Shown one piece after another: positions 25,888-34,768 of a stretch of 44,408 bases of DNA; within the stretch, counting starts at the first letter, position 1, and the number at the start of each line of letters is the position of its first letter. The stretch spans positions 1 to 44,408 of the forward strand of contig NZ_CALMGQ010000166.1 in NCBI RefSeq assembly GCF_937863595.1. The letters run 5' to 3'. This DNA comes from an uncultured Cytophaga sp. (GTDB lineage: Bacteria; Bacteroidota; Bacteroidia; Cytophagales; Cytophagaceae). The translations under genes and the position numbers were made by a program. The notes under the pieces were generated by a model. The model was not told the DNA's origin, ran no database searches, and saw only the letters and a list, made by a program, of their open reading frames with translations.

Positions 25888-26339
25888 TAAGAGATTTAAT
25901 TCTGTAATTAATTATTTCACTCAAGGAGACAGAGGAAATATATATTCAGAACAGCTTAGGTATATCTATTTGTTCAAAAGACAAGTTACAAGAGTTTTAA
26001 TAAATATTCATTATGCTTTTTAAGAAAGAATTAATTCGATTCTTATAATTCGCTTTTGATTTTCTTCCTTGAACATTGTGATTTGGAAGTAAATCTGTTG
26101 GAACGTGTATATAGTTTATGGAATGTACCTTTTGTTTTTTTTGATTATGAAGTGATTGGAACAATTGGTGGCGCTTAAGGAAATATTAGCCGTAAATAAA
26201 CAAGAAAATTACTTGTGTTTATATCAGTTAAAATACCTAAATTATATGTGTTCTAAAAATTCAACGAATCTCTGGACACATTATTCATACAGAATTTATT
26301 AATATATTCATTGAATAAAAAAAAGATCTCAAATCAACT
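25888..26339. other. Gap before the SDR gene; possible remnant ORF
   Basis: No firm gene. One open stretch, 26035-26178 plus, reads protein-like to the stop (LERVYSLWNVPFVFFDYEV, then IGTIGGA) but lacks an ATG and is under 50 codons. It may be a decayed gene end or chance. Confidence 0.3.
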
Positions 26340-27146
26340 ATGGAAAATAAAAAATTAAATGGTCAAACTGCTATCATTACAGGCAGTGATTCAGGTATAG
26401 GAAAAGGAATTGCACTTGCAATGGGAGCAAGCGGTGCAAACGTAGTCGTAAATTATCATTCTAATGAGGCTGCAGCAACAGATGTAGTAAATCAGATTAT
26501 TCAATTTGGGGCACAAGCAATCGCAATAAAAGCAGATGTAGCTAAAGAAGCAGATGTACAGGAAATGTTTCGTGCAGCTGTAGCGCATTTTGGTACAGTA
26601 GATATTTTAGTAAATAATGCTGGCTTGCAACAGGATTCTCCCTTTCAAGATATGACCTTGGATCAATGGAATAGAGTTATTGGCGTCAATCTTACCGGTC
26701 AGTTTTTGTGTGCACGTGAAGCTATTCGCGAATTTATCAAAAGAGGGCCAAAGCCAGAAGTTTCTGTAGCCTTAGGTAAAATTATTTGCATCAGTTCTGT
26801 TCATGAAGTGATACCTTGGGCTGGCCATGCAAATTATGCTGCATCTAAAGGTGGTATCATGCAATTAATGAAATCGATGGCTCAAGAAGTTGGGAAATTG
26901 AAAATTAGAGTAAACAGCATTGGACCAGGTGCAATTAAAACACCCATCAATACAAGCGCATGGGATACACCAGAAGCTGCTGAAAAACTTTTAAAGTTAA
27001 TTCCTTATGATCGGATTGGCGAACCATCGGATATTGGTAAAGCTGCTGTATGGCTTGCATCCGATGATTCAGATTATGTTCACGGAATTACCTTGTTTGT
27101 AGATGGCGGTATGACTTTGTATCCTGGCTTCACAACGAATGGTTGA
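26340..27146 (+). CDS. SDR family NAD(P)-dependent oxidoreductase (glucose 1-dehydrogenase-like)
   Basis: A 268-residue classical short-chain dehydrogenase. The Rossmann motif TGxxxGIG is TGSDSGIG near residue 15, NNAG follows, and the catalytic set is S152/S153, Y166 and K170 (YAASKGG). IRVNSIGPGAIKTPIN and the C-terminal VHGITLFVDGGMTLYP match the group annotated as glucose 1-dehydrogenases and related sugar or polyol dehydrogenases. The cofactor preference is not certain; the substrate cannot be read. Cytoplasmic, no signal peptide. It stands alone between two gaps of more than 200 bp, so no operon partner indicates its role. Confidence 0.9.
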   Translation: MENKKLNGQTAIITGSDSGIGKGIALAMGASGANVVVNYHSNEAAATDVVNQIIQFGAQAIAIKADVAKEADVQEMFRAAVAHFGTVDILVNNAGLQQDSPFQDMTLDQWNRVIGVNLTGQFLCAREAIREFIKRGPKPEVSVALGKIICISSVHEVIPWAGHANYAASKGGIMQLMKSMAQEVGKLKIRVNSIGPGAIKTPINTSAWDTPEAAEKLLKLIPYDRIGEPSDIGKAAVWLASDDSDYVHGITLFVDGGMTLYPGFTTNG

Positions 27147-27376
27147 GTTTTGTAAATTAATGCTTAAATGTTAATGCTATGTAGCTTTCTTGGCGAATTT
27201 TGTATTTTTACATAAACATTTGGCTAAAGCAAACTGCAATAAATGCTGTATAGCAAATTATAAAAATATCTATAAGCTTTCATTGTCGTCCAATTTATGG
27301 GACGGTTTTAAGATTTAATACGTGTTTTATAAATCCAATCCTTAATTAAACGGCATGACATGCTACGGTGAAAAAA

Positions 27377-27958
27377 ATGACAACAAATAGGTTAGAGGCA
27401 TTTAGTGATGGGGTAATGGCAATTATTATCACCATTATGGTTTTGGAAATGAAAATCCCTGATTTTGGGGGAATAGAAAGTTTAATACCCATTATTCCCA
27501 CATTTATTTCGTATGTACTTAGTTTTTTGTACGTCGGTATTTACTGGAATAATCACCATCATTTATGGCAAGCGGTTGAACATGTAAATGGTAAAATATT
27601 ATGGGCCAATTTACATTTACTCTTTTGGTTGTCTCTTTTTCCAGTAACTACAGCTTGGTTGGGGCACAATCCAGTATCTGAAGTACCAGTAGCATTGTAT
27701 GGTGTTGTTTTATTTATGGCAAGTGTAGCTTGGTATATTATGGCAAAACTAGTAATTCAAGAAGAAGGTACCGAATCAAAAGTTGCAACTGCTTATAAAA
27801 ATGATATAAAAACCCGCATATCAATGGGGATTTATGCCTTCGCGATTATATGCGCATTCATATTCCCATTGGCAAGTTGCATAATTTATGCTGTTTTGGC
27901 TTTTTTATGGCTCATTCCTGATACCCGAATAGAAAAAACATTACTAACTAAAAAATAA
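27377..27958 (+). CDS. TMEM175 family (DUF1211) potassium channel protein
   Basis: I start it at ATG 27377 (MTTNRLEAFSDGVMAI); GTG 27368 would add MKK. The 193 residues contain the family motif RxxxFSD (RLEAFSDG) in the first helix and about six membrane segments, with WNNHHHLW in the loop after helix three as in bacterial members. Bacterial TMEM175 proteins form tetrameric leak potassium channels of the inner membrane, unrelated to the TVGYG-filter channels. Length is normal. No operon partner; the gene is convergent with a small lipoprotein gene, with a hairpin between them. Confidence 0.88.
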   Translation: MTTNRLEAFSDGVMAIIITIMVLEMKIPDFGGIESLIPIIPTFISYVLSFLYVGIYWNNHHHLWQAVEHVNGKILWANLHLLFWLSLFPVTTAWLGHNPVSEVPVALYGVVLFMASVAWYIMAKLVIQEEGTESKVATAYKNDIKTRISMGIYAFAIICAFIFPLASCIIYAVLAFLWLIPDTRIEKTLLTKK

Positions 27959-27990
27959 TTTTTTATAAGGTACTATAATTTGAAATGTAT

Positions 27991-28036
27991 AATATGACTT
28001 AAGATATACCCAGTATCGCTGGCTTAAAGTCATATT
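27991..28036. terminator. Hairpin between TMEM175 and small lipoprotein genes
   Basis: AATATGACTT (27991-28000) pairs with AAGTCATATT (28027-28036); AAG/CTT continues after a one-base bulge, and CCAG/CTGG closes the top. No T tract follows directly, so terminator function is moderate. Confidence 0.5.
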
Positions 28037-28049
28037 AATCTTCTATGCT

Positions 28050-28337
28050 TTAGTAAATACTAAACTCTCCAGAAAATTGGTTTTTCTTAGTAGCCTTGCT
28101 TGCTTTGGCATTAGCTGCATTCAATTCTTTTTGTTTCTTGTTATTTTCTTTTGTTGCTTTTTTTACATTTTTATCGCGATTTTCAATATTTTCACTAGTC
28201 AATTCATGTGCTTGTAATTCTAAAAAATTCAGTGATTTTTTTGTTTTTTTAGTGAGTTGATTCGTCTTATCGCTGCGATACGTTTCTTTCGTACACGAGA
28301 AGAAAATCAAAATAGAAATTACAAGTATTTGTTTCAT
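28050..28337 (-). CDS. Small lysine/asparagine-rich lipoprotein following a CHU_C adhesin
   Basis: The 95 residues start with MKQILVISILIFFSC, a short leader and lipobox-like FFSC (C15). The mature part is highly charged and probably helical, with Lys/Asn/Glu-rich runs (ATKENNKKQKELNAANAKA), and ends FSGEFSIY. No family recognised. The ATG lies 2 bp after the stop of the adhesin gene on the same strand, so the two are almost surely co-transcribed, and a function linked to export or anchoring of that adhesin is possible. It resembles the 13295 lipoprotein in size and composition only. Confidence 0.65.
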   Translation of the reverse strand: MKQILVISILIFFSCTKETYRSDKTNQLTKKTKKSLNFLELQAHELTSENIENRDKNVKKATKENNKKQKELNAANAKASKATKKNQFSGEFSIY

Positions 28338-28339
28338 GA

Positions 28340-31300
28340 TTACTTAATTAATGTAATACTTCCTTCAATTATATAAGGACCTTTATATGAATCTGTATCT
28401 CCTTCATATTTTAATATAAAAGGATAAACACCTACATCCATTTGTTTTCCATTGTAGTATCCATCCCAAAATACTGATTTATCTGTAGATTGAAAAATAA
28501 TTTCTCCCCACCGACTAAATATGGTCATAGAATAACTACCGATATGATTGTCAAATGTTTGGAAAATATCGTTTATTTGGTCCCCATTAGGCGAAAATGC
28601 ATTCGAAACAAACAATGTTGGCTTACATTCTTCTATAACATTTGTTTGGGCTTTAATTTTACACATAAATGTATTATATATAAGCACATCGTATGTTCCA
28701 GCTTTGGAAATCGAAATGGATTGAGTTGTTTCATTGCTTTGAATCCAATGATACATATATCCAGTACCAGCATTTAAATAAATACTATTTCCATTATCTG
28801 AACAAAAGGTATATCGAAGGGGTAATTCTGATGTAGGCAAATCGTGTACGATAATGTTCCCATCTTTGCTTGCAGCACAGCCTTTTAATGTAACTGTTCC
28901 GGTATACGTACCTGGTACGTTTGATTGTAAGATCTTATTGGTAGAAATGATTTTTGAATTATACTTCCATGCATAGTTTAATTCTGAAAGTGCATGTGTT
29001 GGTATATTATTCGTCATTATATCAAGTGTTGCAAATGAGTCTTTACATATTTCTACATTTTCAATACTGAAATTTGGTACAATCGTACTGACAGTTACAA
29101 TGCTATCATTATTGGAACAACCTGTTGCAGCTTCTGCTTCAATATAATAGAGTTGAGCAATGGGAGATGCTATTACAAATATGCTGCTACCACTTTGAAT
29201 GAAACTTTTATTCGAATCGAACCATTTTATTGTTGATGGAATACTGCTGTTTGTAAATAGTTCAATACTATTTCCTTCGCAAGCGGATAATGTATCTGGG
29301 CTTACCAATACTGGTTTCGGGTTTACAATTACTTGCACATCTTTACTGCATCCATCTGTTTTATAGGTTAAGGTATATTTACCGGCATCTGTTATTGCAA
29401 GATTACTAACAATGGGATCAGATTGAAGGAGGGTATTTTCTTTTTTCCAAATATATAAACTGGTTACATTCGGAACATTCGTAGCATTTGCAACTAAGAT
29501 CAATTCTTTTTGTAGACAGTAAGGACCACCAGGATTTAAACTCGGCAAGTCATATACATCAACTAAAATCGTATCTGAATTTTTACATTGATATGTATTT
29601 ATACCTTCAAAAACATAGGTACTATTTGTTGAGACATTTTGTAACGAATTCGTTTTTGAATTTGATGTAATCGTATGAGATGGAAGTAGATACCAACTCG
29701 TAGTATTTGCATTACTTGTTCCTGTTATCGTAAGATTTCCACCTTTGCAAATTAGGGTATCTGATCCCGCATGGATATCAGGTAATGCATGAATATTGAT
29801 TTTCAACATGTCTGTTGAATCTGGACAAACACCTTTTGATGCAGTTAATTTTAGAATAATTTCACTCCTGAGATTTTCATTATTTCCTAATGTGTATTCA
29901 GTAGTTAAGGAATTTGTTGAACTAAAAGAACCTGTACCACCTGTCCACAAAAGTTGCGCAGTTTGGTCACCCATTGCCTGTATCGATACTGTTTTAATAT
30001 CTTCACATATTTGTATTGGATCACCTACTTCAATTTCAACAGGTTTGTTAAATGAAATTGTTAAGGTATCGTCTTCTTGTGCACATACGCGTGAGCCTGT
30101 AGATGTAAATATGAGCTGGACGAACTCATTTGAAATATCTGAGGAAGCAGGAGTGTAGTTCGTGTTTGAATTTGTTACCTCCCCAAACAAACCTGAACCT
30201 CCGCTCCAAATACCTGTACTCGCATGTGTTAAGAATGCGGAAATGTTAATCGGATTATTTTTTGAACAGATAATTTTGTCTAAGCCCACATCAATAATCG
30301 GGGCCATTTCAAAATTTATACGGATGGAATCAATTGCATCTGTGCAAGCTCCCTGAACAATAGAAGCGTTGAGAAATAATTTTACAAATCCTGTTTTTCT
30401 TTCTGCAGCAGTGGGTGTATATATAGGATTGAATACATTTCTTGAAGGTGAAAATGAACCCAAACCACCTGTCCAACTACCTTGTACGTTGTTTGCTATT
30501 TCTCCTTGTAATTGAAAAAAAGGTATAGTCTCACAAACTAAACTATCATTTAATTGTCCAATAGGATTGCGAATATCTGCATCCATTTGCACATCAATAA
30601 GGTCAAAGGTTAAGTTATCGGTTACGATATTTGGGTACCACCATGTATTTATCGTTTCAGATGCAGCGTTATTTCCTCTGTTTTTCCATTTGTGGCAACC
30701 AGACATATTTGAACAGCCTGTTAAATTTACTTTTGCATCTATAGCTGTTCCGGCTGTTATGTTGGTATCGTCCCAATACAAACTGGGTTGTGTACCAGCT
30801 GGCCGAATGAGTTCAACGATATACCCATCTGGATTTGCTTCTACATCGTAGAGCGGCAAATGGGTTACCCCATTTAAATAATTCACTTGTAAGGGAATGT
30901 TTGTAATACTTATAATAACGTTACCTTCTCCGTCTTTGCTATTCCAAGGAATGCAATTGATACCAGCAACAACGGGCGTAATGATTAAAAGATCGGTAGA
31001 ATTTGGTTGGTAACCCAGCGTTCCGTTTAAATCCAAGACCATTTCAATTTGTCCAGGTTTATTTACGGTAATATTGATACATCTATTTGCAGGGTCGCAT
31101 CCTGTAACTTTAGTAGGTGCTGTAATTGTACCAAAACTACCAGTAGGATAACACGTTGGATCGGGGTCGTTCAAGAAAATTTTATATTCAGGTAGGGTGA
31201 AATCACCCACTTGGCTTGCACGATCTGCTATTACATTTCCAGTATTAGAAAGTCCTGTTGAATTCGCTGTGATGACAGCACCAAAAGGCTGCATTCCATT

Positions 31301-31978
31301 AAAATCGATAGAAGTTACAATGCTGTCTTTGGAAAAAATATACATTTTGGCTGTGAATGGATTTGTTGTTGCTTTGGTGTTAATATCCCATGAGTACGAC
31401 CAAATTCGCCCACTTTGTGCTGTATTGGCATTAGCTACTGTTATATCAAAAAAATCAAATATCCGTTGTGCATTTCCAGAATTGTTGAATTCTATGTAAT
31501 AATCACCTGATAATAAAGAAGTATAGCTTATTGCATTATAGCCAGAAGCACCAACTAATTGTTGAGGACCTGCAACAGCCTGATTATACGTTGAAATAAA
31601 TCCTTGACCGGAAGTAGATAATGTTTGTGCGGCTACAACAATATTACCACTGGGATCTTTTATTCGAAATGAAACATCATTATCGGATTGTTTAAATCCA
31701 ACATAGATGATTTCACCCGGATTGCATACGTGTATGTATAATCGATTTAGATTGGGAGCATTATAGGTAGCAAATTTTCTACCCCGATCATTTATTTGTA
31801 TAAACCCAAAGTCAGTAGATGTGGGCATTAATTGTTTTGTACCCTCTGCTGAACAATATAAGGGGGAAAATGAAATCGTTATTATGGAAATAGATTGCAC
31901 ACATAAAATAACCATCCATTTTATAGAATTGGAGATTATTGAGGACGTGTTGATTTTAAAATGAGTTCCAAATATCAT
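28340..31978 (-). CDS. Large surface protein with T9SS type B (CHU_C) sorting domain
   Basis: The long frame opens at 32056, but ATG 31978 gives MIFGTHFK..IKWMVILCVQSISIITIS..YCSA, a usable if long signal peptide, and 1212 residues; M at 31915 is a third choice. After an N-terminal region of about 450 residues of unknown fold come three related units marked GSWTGGLGSF, GIWSGGSGLF and LLWTGGTGSF with YTP/YTL ends. Ig-like segments follow. The last ~90 residues are the type B sorting domain (NAFSPNGDQINDIFQTFDN, MTIFSRWGEIIFQS, VFWDGYYNGK). Predicted secretion by T9SS to the surface. A small lipoprotein gene follows after 2 bp. No PorP/SprF gene lies beside it, unlike the 16251 gene. Confidence 0.9.
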   Translation of the reverse strand: MIFGTHFKINTSSIISNSIKWMVILCVQSISIITISFSPLYCSAEGTKQLMPTSTDFGFIQINDRGRKFATYNAPNLNRLYIHVCNPGEIIYVGFKQSDNDVSFRIKDPSGNIVVAAQTLSTSGQGFISTYNQAVAGPQQLVGASGYNAISYTSLLSGDYYIEFNNSGNAQRIFDFFDITVANANTAQSGRIWSYSWDINTKATTNPFTAKMYIFSKDSIVTSIDFNGMQPFGAVITANSTGLSNTGNVIADRASQVGDFTLPEYKIFLNDPDPTCYPTGSFGTITAPTKVTGCDPANRCINITVNKPGQIEMVLDLNGTLGYQPNSTDLLIITPVVAGINCIPWNSKDGEGNVIISITNIPLQVNYLNGVTHLPLYDVEANPDGYIVELIRPAGTQPSLYWDDTNITAGTAIDAKVNLTGCSNMSGCHKWKNRGNNAASETINTWWYPNIVTDNLTFDLIDVQMDADIRNPIGQLNDSLVCETIPFFQLQGEIANNVQGSWTGGLGSFSPSRNVFNPIYTPTAAERKTGFVKLFLNASIVQGACTDAIDSIRINFEMAPIIDVGLDKIICSKNNPINISAFLTHASTGIWSGGSGLFGEVTNSNTNYTPASSDISNEFVQLIFTSTGSRVCAQEDDTLTISFNKPVEIEVGDPIQICEDIKTVSIQAMGDQTAQLLWTGGTGSFSSTNSLTTEYTLGNNENLRSEIILKLTASKGVCPDSTDMLKINIHALPDIHAGSDTLICKGGNLTITGTSNANTTSWYLLPSHTITSNSKTNSLQNVSTNSTYVFEGINTYQCKNSDTILVDVYDLPSLNPGGPYCLQKELILVANATNVPNVTSLYIWKKENTLLQSDPIVSNLAITDAGKYTLTYKTDGCSKDVQVIVNPKPVLVSPDTLSACEGNSIELFTNSSIPSTIKWFDSNKSFIQSGSSIFVIASPIAQLYYIEAEAATGCSNNDSIVTVSTIVPNFSIENVEICKDSFATLDIMTNNIPTHALSELNYAWKYNSKIISTNKILQSNVPGTYTGTVTLKGCAASKDGNIIVHDLPTSELPLRYTFCSDNGNSIYLNAGTGYMYHWIQSNETTQSISISKAGTYDVLIYNTFMCKIKAQTNVIEECKPTLFVSNAFSPNGDQINDIFQTFDNHIGSYSMTIFSRWGEIIFQSTDKSVFWDGYYNGKQMDVGVYPFILKYEGDTDSYKGPYIIEGSITLIK

Positions 31979-32093
31979 AAAGTACAGGTTATTTTTACCC
32001 TTACTTACAATACATGTGGTTTTATAAAAAGTAACGTATTCAATTAAATGCCACAATGTATCTAGTGAACTTCGTTAAAAAAATGTTTTATAA

Positions 32094-32131
32094 ATTTAAA
32101 AGGAGTCCAAAAAATTGGACTCCTTTTAAAT
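32094..32131. terminator. Terminator of the FKBP gene
   Basis: ATTTAAAAGGAGTCCAA (32094-32110) pairs perfectly with 32115-32131 around AAAA. It lies after the FKBP stop on minus and before the adhesin gene. Confidence 0.75.
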
Positions 32132-32151
32132 AATTTATTTTAAACGTATAA

Positions 32152-32757
32152 TTAGTTAATAGAAAGTAATTCTACATCAAATATTAAAGTGGTATTTGGT
32201 CCAATTAATTCAGATGCGCCACGTTCGCCATAAGCTAAGTTTGAAGGAACATATAATTGCCATTTTGAACCTGTAGGCATTAATTGTAATGCTTCAATCC
32301 AACCTGCAATTACACCATTCACTGGGAATGTAGCAGGCTGTCCGCGTTCTACAGAACTATCAAATACGGTTCCGTTTATTAATGTACCATGATAATGTGT
32401 AGTAACTTTGTCGGAAGCACTTGGTTTAGCACCTGAACCTTCAACCAAGACTTTATATTGTAAGCCACTTGGAAGCGTTATTACATCTGGTTTTGTAGCA
32501 TTCGCTTTTAAAAATGCCGCACCTTCTTCAATGTTTTTAGAATGTTTTTTTGTTTGCATTGCTTGGAAGTAGGTATTCAAAATTTGACCGCCTGCTTCTT
32601 CATTAATTTGTAACGTCTTATTGTTGAATACATCTGACAAAGCAGTTGTAATTGCTTCTAAATTTAAATCCTCAAACCCTTGATTCTTAAGGCTTGTTGC
32701 AATGTTAACCCCAAGGCTATAACTAACTTGATCTTTTTCTGTTGTATATGTTCCCAT
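32152..32757 (-). CDS. FKBP-type peptidyl-prolyl cis-trans isomerase (FklB-like)
   Basis: The 201 residues have an N-terminal FKBP_N dimerisation region (about 5-90; EKDQVSYSLGVNIATSLKNQG) and a C-terminal FKBP domain (about 105-201). The FKBP part shows VTTHYHGTLINGTVFDSS, V-I-A-G-W-I-E-A-L and YGERGASELIGPNTTLIFDVELL. It resembles FklB/Mip-type isomerases, which catalyse proline isomerisation during folding. No signal peptide is seen, so it is probably cytoplasmic, unlike the exported Mip proteins. The ATG at 32757 is supported by the family start MGTYTTEKDQVSYSLG. The upstream DNA is the repeat-rich gap, and its own terminator follows. Confidence 0.93.
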   Translation of the reverse strand: MGTYTTEKDQVSYSLGVNIATSLKNQGFEDLNLEAITTALSDVFNNKTLQINEEAGGQILNTYFQAMQTKKHSKNIEEGAAFLKANATKPDVITLPSGLQYKVLVEGSGAKPSASDKVTTHYHGTLINGTVFDSSVERGQPATFPVNGVIAGWIEALQLMPTGSKWQLYVPSNLAYGERGASELIGPNTTLIFDVELLSIN

Positions 32758-32800
32758 GCTATTTTAATAATGTTAGCCTGCAAGTTCCGATTAATAAAGA

Positions 32801-32906
32801 CAAATCCCAAATAGCTAAAGCTCAAATTCCAAAAATCAAATTCCAAACGGCTCAAGACCACAAGCAGCCTATAAATAACACTTCGCAAATAGCTAAAGCT
32901 CAAATT
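32801..32906. repeat. Seven-base-phased repeat block with a 21-bp direct repeat
   Basis: About eight units in phase from 32801: CAAATCC, CAAATAG, CTAAAGC, TCAAATT, CCAAAAA, TCAAATT, CCAAACG, GCTCAAG. A 21-bp segment (32808-32828, containing AATAGCTAAAGCTC) is repeated exactly at 32886-32906. The open frames across it are artefacts. It lies in the 370-bp gap upstream of the FKBP gene. Confidence 0.65.
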
Positions 32907-33018
32907 AAGAACTTTAAACGAATACCTCGAAAAATAAAATTTAAAAATCCAAAGCCTAAAATCAAAAAAACGATTGATTGTTTAATAAAGTAGCCATAAA
33001 ATATTCTTTTGAATTTTT

Positions 33019-33060
33019 AAAGGCTTAAACGGTTGCAGCAATGCAACCATTTAAGCCTTT
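33019..33060. repeat. Inverted repeat, 19-bp arms
   Basis: AAAGGCTTAAACGGTTGCA (33019-33037) pairs with 33042-33060 with one mismatch and a GCAA loop. Terminator-like, in the desaturase-FKBP gap, but the order with the next hairpin is unusual. Confidence 0.55.
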
Positions 33061-33089
33061 GTAATTTGTGTTTTGTTATTTTGAATTTC

Positions 33090-33140
33090 ACAAGTGAATT
33101 AAACGAAACGTATGAAATATGTTTCGTTTAATTCACTTGT
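33090..33140 (-). terminator. Perfect 20-bp-arm hairpin containing the desaturase stop codon
   Basis: ACAAGTGAATTAAACGAAAC (33090-33109) is the exact reverse complement of 33121-33140. The right arm holds the last codons and stop of the desaturase gene, so the left arm is an inverted copy of its 3' end. No strong T tract; terminator function is presumed. Confidence 0.65.
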
Positions 33141-33865
33141 ATTGATTTGAGTTTAATGATGCGGATTTTATTCAGAAAACGCATCATTTGATATCCAGCA
33201 TCCACTTCAAACCAGCGCAAAGAGTTGTTCGGGTTTGTTGGGTTTGCATGATGGTTGTTGTGAAAGGATTCTCCCCAAAAGACAAAATCAATAGGAAGGA
33301 TATTTTTTGAAGTATTATTCATTTTACAATTTACATAACCAAAACGGTGTGCCCACCAATTCACAGCAGCTCCTTGAAAAGAGCCCATTAAGATTGTGAA
33401 TGGTAGAAATAAGAACTGCCACCAAGCAGTTGCAAATTCATCATAAATTAAAATATAGATAAATATCCAGATAAAGCGAGCATAGAAGGTGTGGGCATAC
33501 TTTTCAAAACTTGGCCAGTCAGGTAAGTTTTTAGTAAACGTATCTTTTACTTTTGTTTTACCCGTATATACATTGATATAATTATTTCGGGTATCCCACA
33601 TCATTAATAGCATGTTAGATGAGTTTGTAGGAGAGTGGGGATCCTCTGGTGTATCCGTATGGGCATGATGCATGCGGTGCATTTTACCGTATGCATTCGC
33701 ACTTATGTACGAAGAACCTTGGGAAATAAAGCAACCTACATAAAAAACACGTTCCCAAAATTTAGACATGGTGAAAAAACCATGAGCGGCATATCTATGG
33801 TGAAATATGGATTGGAAAAATAAGGAAACATACCAATGTATTATAAGGAAGGCGAAGATAATCAT
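33128..33865 (-). CDS. Acyl-CoA/fatty-acid desaturase (membrane di-iron)
   Basis: The 245-residue membrane protein contains the three histidine boxes of membrane desaturases: HRYAAH (H23-H28), HRMHHAH (H63-H67) and HNNHHANP near residue 205. QGSSYISANAYGKMHRMHH is typical of the Bacteroidota group. It should insert a double bond into fatty-acyl chains using a di-iron centre and oxygen, adjusting membrane fluidity; regiospecificity (delta-9 is usual) cannot be read. Four hydrophobic segments surround the boxes. Length is normal for the short bacterial form. It is transcribed alone, with a hairpin overlapping its stop. Confidence 0.9.
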   Translation of the reverse strand: MIIFAFLIIHWYVSLFFQSIFHHRYAAHGFFTMSKFWERVFYVGCFISQGSSYISANAYGKMHRMHHAHTDTPEDPHSPTNSSNMLLMMWDTRNNYINVYTGKTKVKDTFTKNLPDWPSFEKYAHTFYARFIWIFIYILIYDEFATAWWQFLFLPFTILMGSFQGAAVNWWAHRFGYVNCKMNNTSKNILPIDFVFWGESFHNNHHANPTNPNNSLRWFEVDAGYQMMRFLNKIRIIKLKSIQVN

Positions 33866-34113
33866 ACTCTACATCTAAAGGGTGAAATTGATTAAAAGAG
33901 TAGAGACTACGTGCCAATTCCCAGGTTGTGAGGATAATCTTTATAAATAAATATAACTGAACGTAAATGGGCTATATTAAAGAAAAATCTTCAAGTAATT
34001 TGAATGAATGAATTACTTTCATCTTATAACGTTTAATGAAACAAATAGTTGTGTAATAAAAAAACATGTTTGAATAATTACATTTATATTTGAATAATGA
34101 CAACGTACAATTT

Positions 34114-34677
34114 ATGAGCAATAAATTAGAACCAATTCAATCAAAAGACTTTTCCAATCAACGTTTGGACGAAACAGAGTATGAAGGTCAACAATTTTCA
34201 AATTGCAATTTTACCAATTCTCGCTTAAATGGTGTCGAATTTATTGATTGCAGTTTTGAGAATTGCAACTTCAGTAATGCAACGTTCGATGCAGCATCAT
34301 TGAAAAACTGTATGTTTCATGAATGCAAACTTTTGGGTGTTTCATTTTCTGCAATACGCGATTTCGGATTTGAAATTCATATGAAGCAATGCAATCTATC
34401 CTTTGCTTCTTTTGATAAGAAGAAAGTATATAAAAGTACCTTTCAACATTGTAACATGGAGGGTGTAAATTTCACCCAAGCAGATCTTTCAAAATGTAAA
34501 CTAGTTCATTGCAACATGTTGGATGCATTGTTTAACAATACCAATTTAAGCGGTGTTGATTTTAGAACAAATACAAATTTTGTCATACATCCAGCTGCAA
34601 ACAATGTAAAAAAAGCTCATTTTCAATCCCATGATTTATATCGCTTGTTAACAGCATATAATATTTTGATTGATTGA
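34114..34677 (+). CDS. Pentapeptide-repeat protein (Qnr/McbG-like fold)
   Basis: I start it at ATG 34114 (MSNKLEPIQSKDFSNQ), 187 residues; TTG 34090 would add eight residues. From about residue 20 the chain follows the A(D/N)LxX pentapeptide rhythm: FSNCNFTNSRLNGVEFIDCSFENCNFSNATF in pieces of five, with F or L at the centre. A break near residues 75-105 and the C-terminal SGVDFRTNTNF..LLTAYNILID match the Qnr-like group, a right-handed beta-helix that mimics DNA. Some members protect gyrase from quinolones or toxins; most have no known role. gyrA is about 2.7 kb away, which may be coincidence. No resistance function is claimed. Confidence 0.82.
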   Translation: MSNKLEPIQSKDFSNQRLDETEYEGQQFSNCNFTNSRLNGVEFIDCSFENCNFSNATFDAASLKNCMFHECKLLGVSFSAIRDFGFEIHMKQCNLSFASFDKKKVYKSTFQHCNMEGVNFTQADLSKCKLVHCNMLDALFNNTNLSGVDFRTNTNFVIHPAANNVKKAHFQSHDLYRLLTAYNILID

Positions 34678-34768
34678 TTCAAGTTTAGATAGAACTGATT
34701 TTATCTCTTATTATTAAATAAATTAACAAACGTACTTTTTGAAAATCAGTACGTACATACATTTTAAT

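Noticed and set aside
29796..30851. Plus-strand ORFs opposite the second CHU_C adhesin
   Set aside because: Shadows of the minus-strand gene, with no recognisable domains.
32742..32993. 83-codon plus-strand ORF opposite the FKBP start
   Set aside because: It runs through the seven-base repeats; the Lys/Gln/Ile pattern is a product of the repeat.
34114..34677. Pentapeptide protein as a quinolone-resistance qnr gene
   Set aside because: Chromosomal pentapeptide proteins of this kind are common and mostly without known function; the repeat fold alone does not show gyrase protection.
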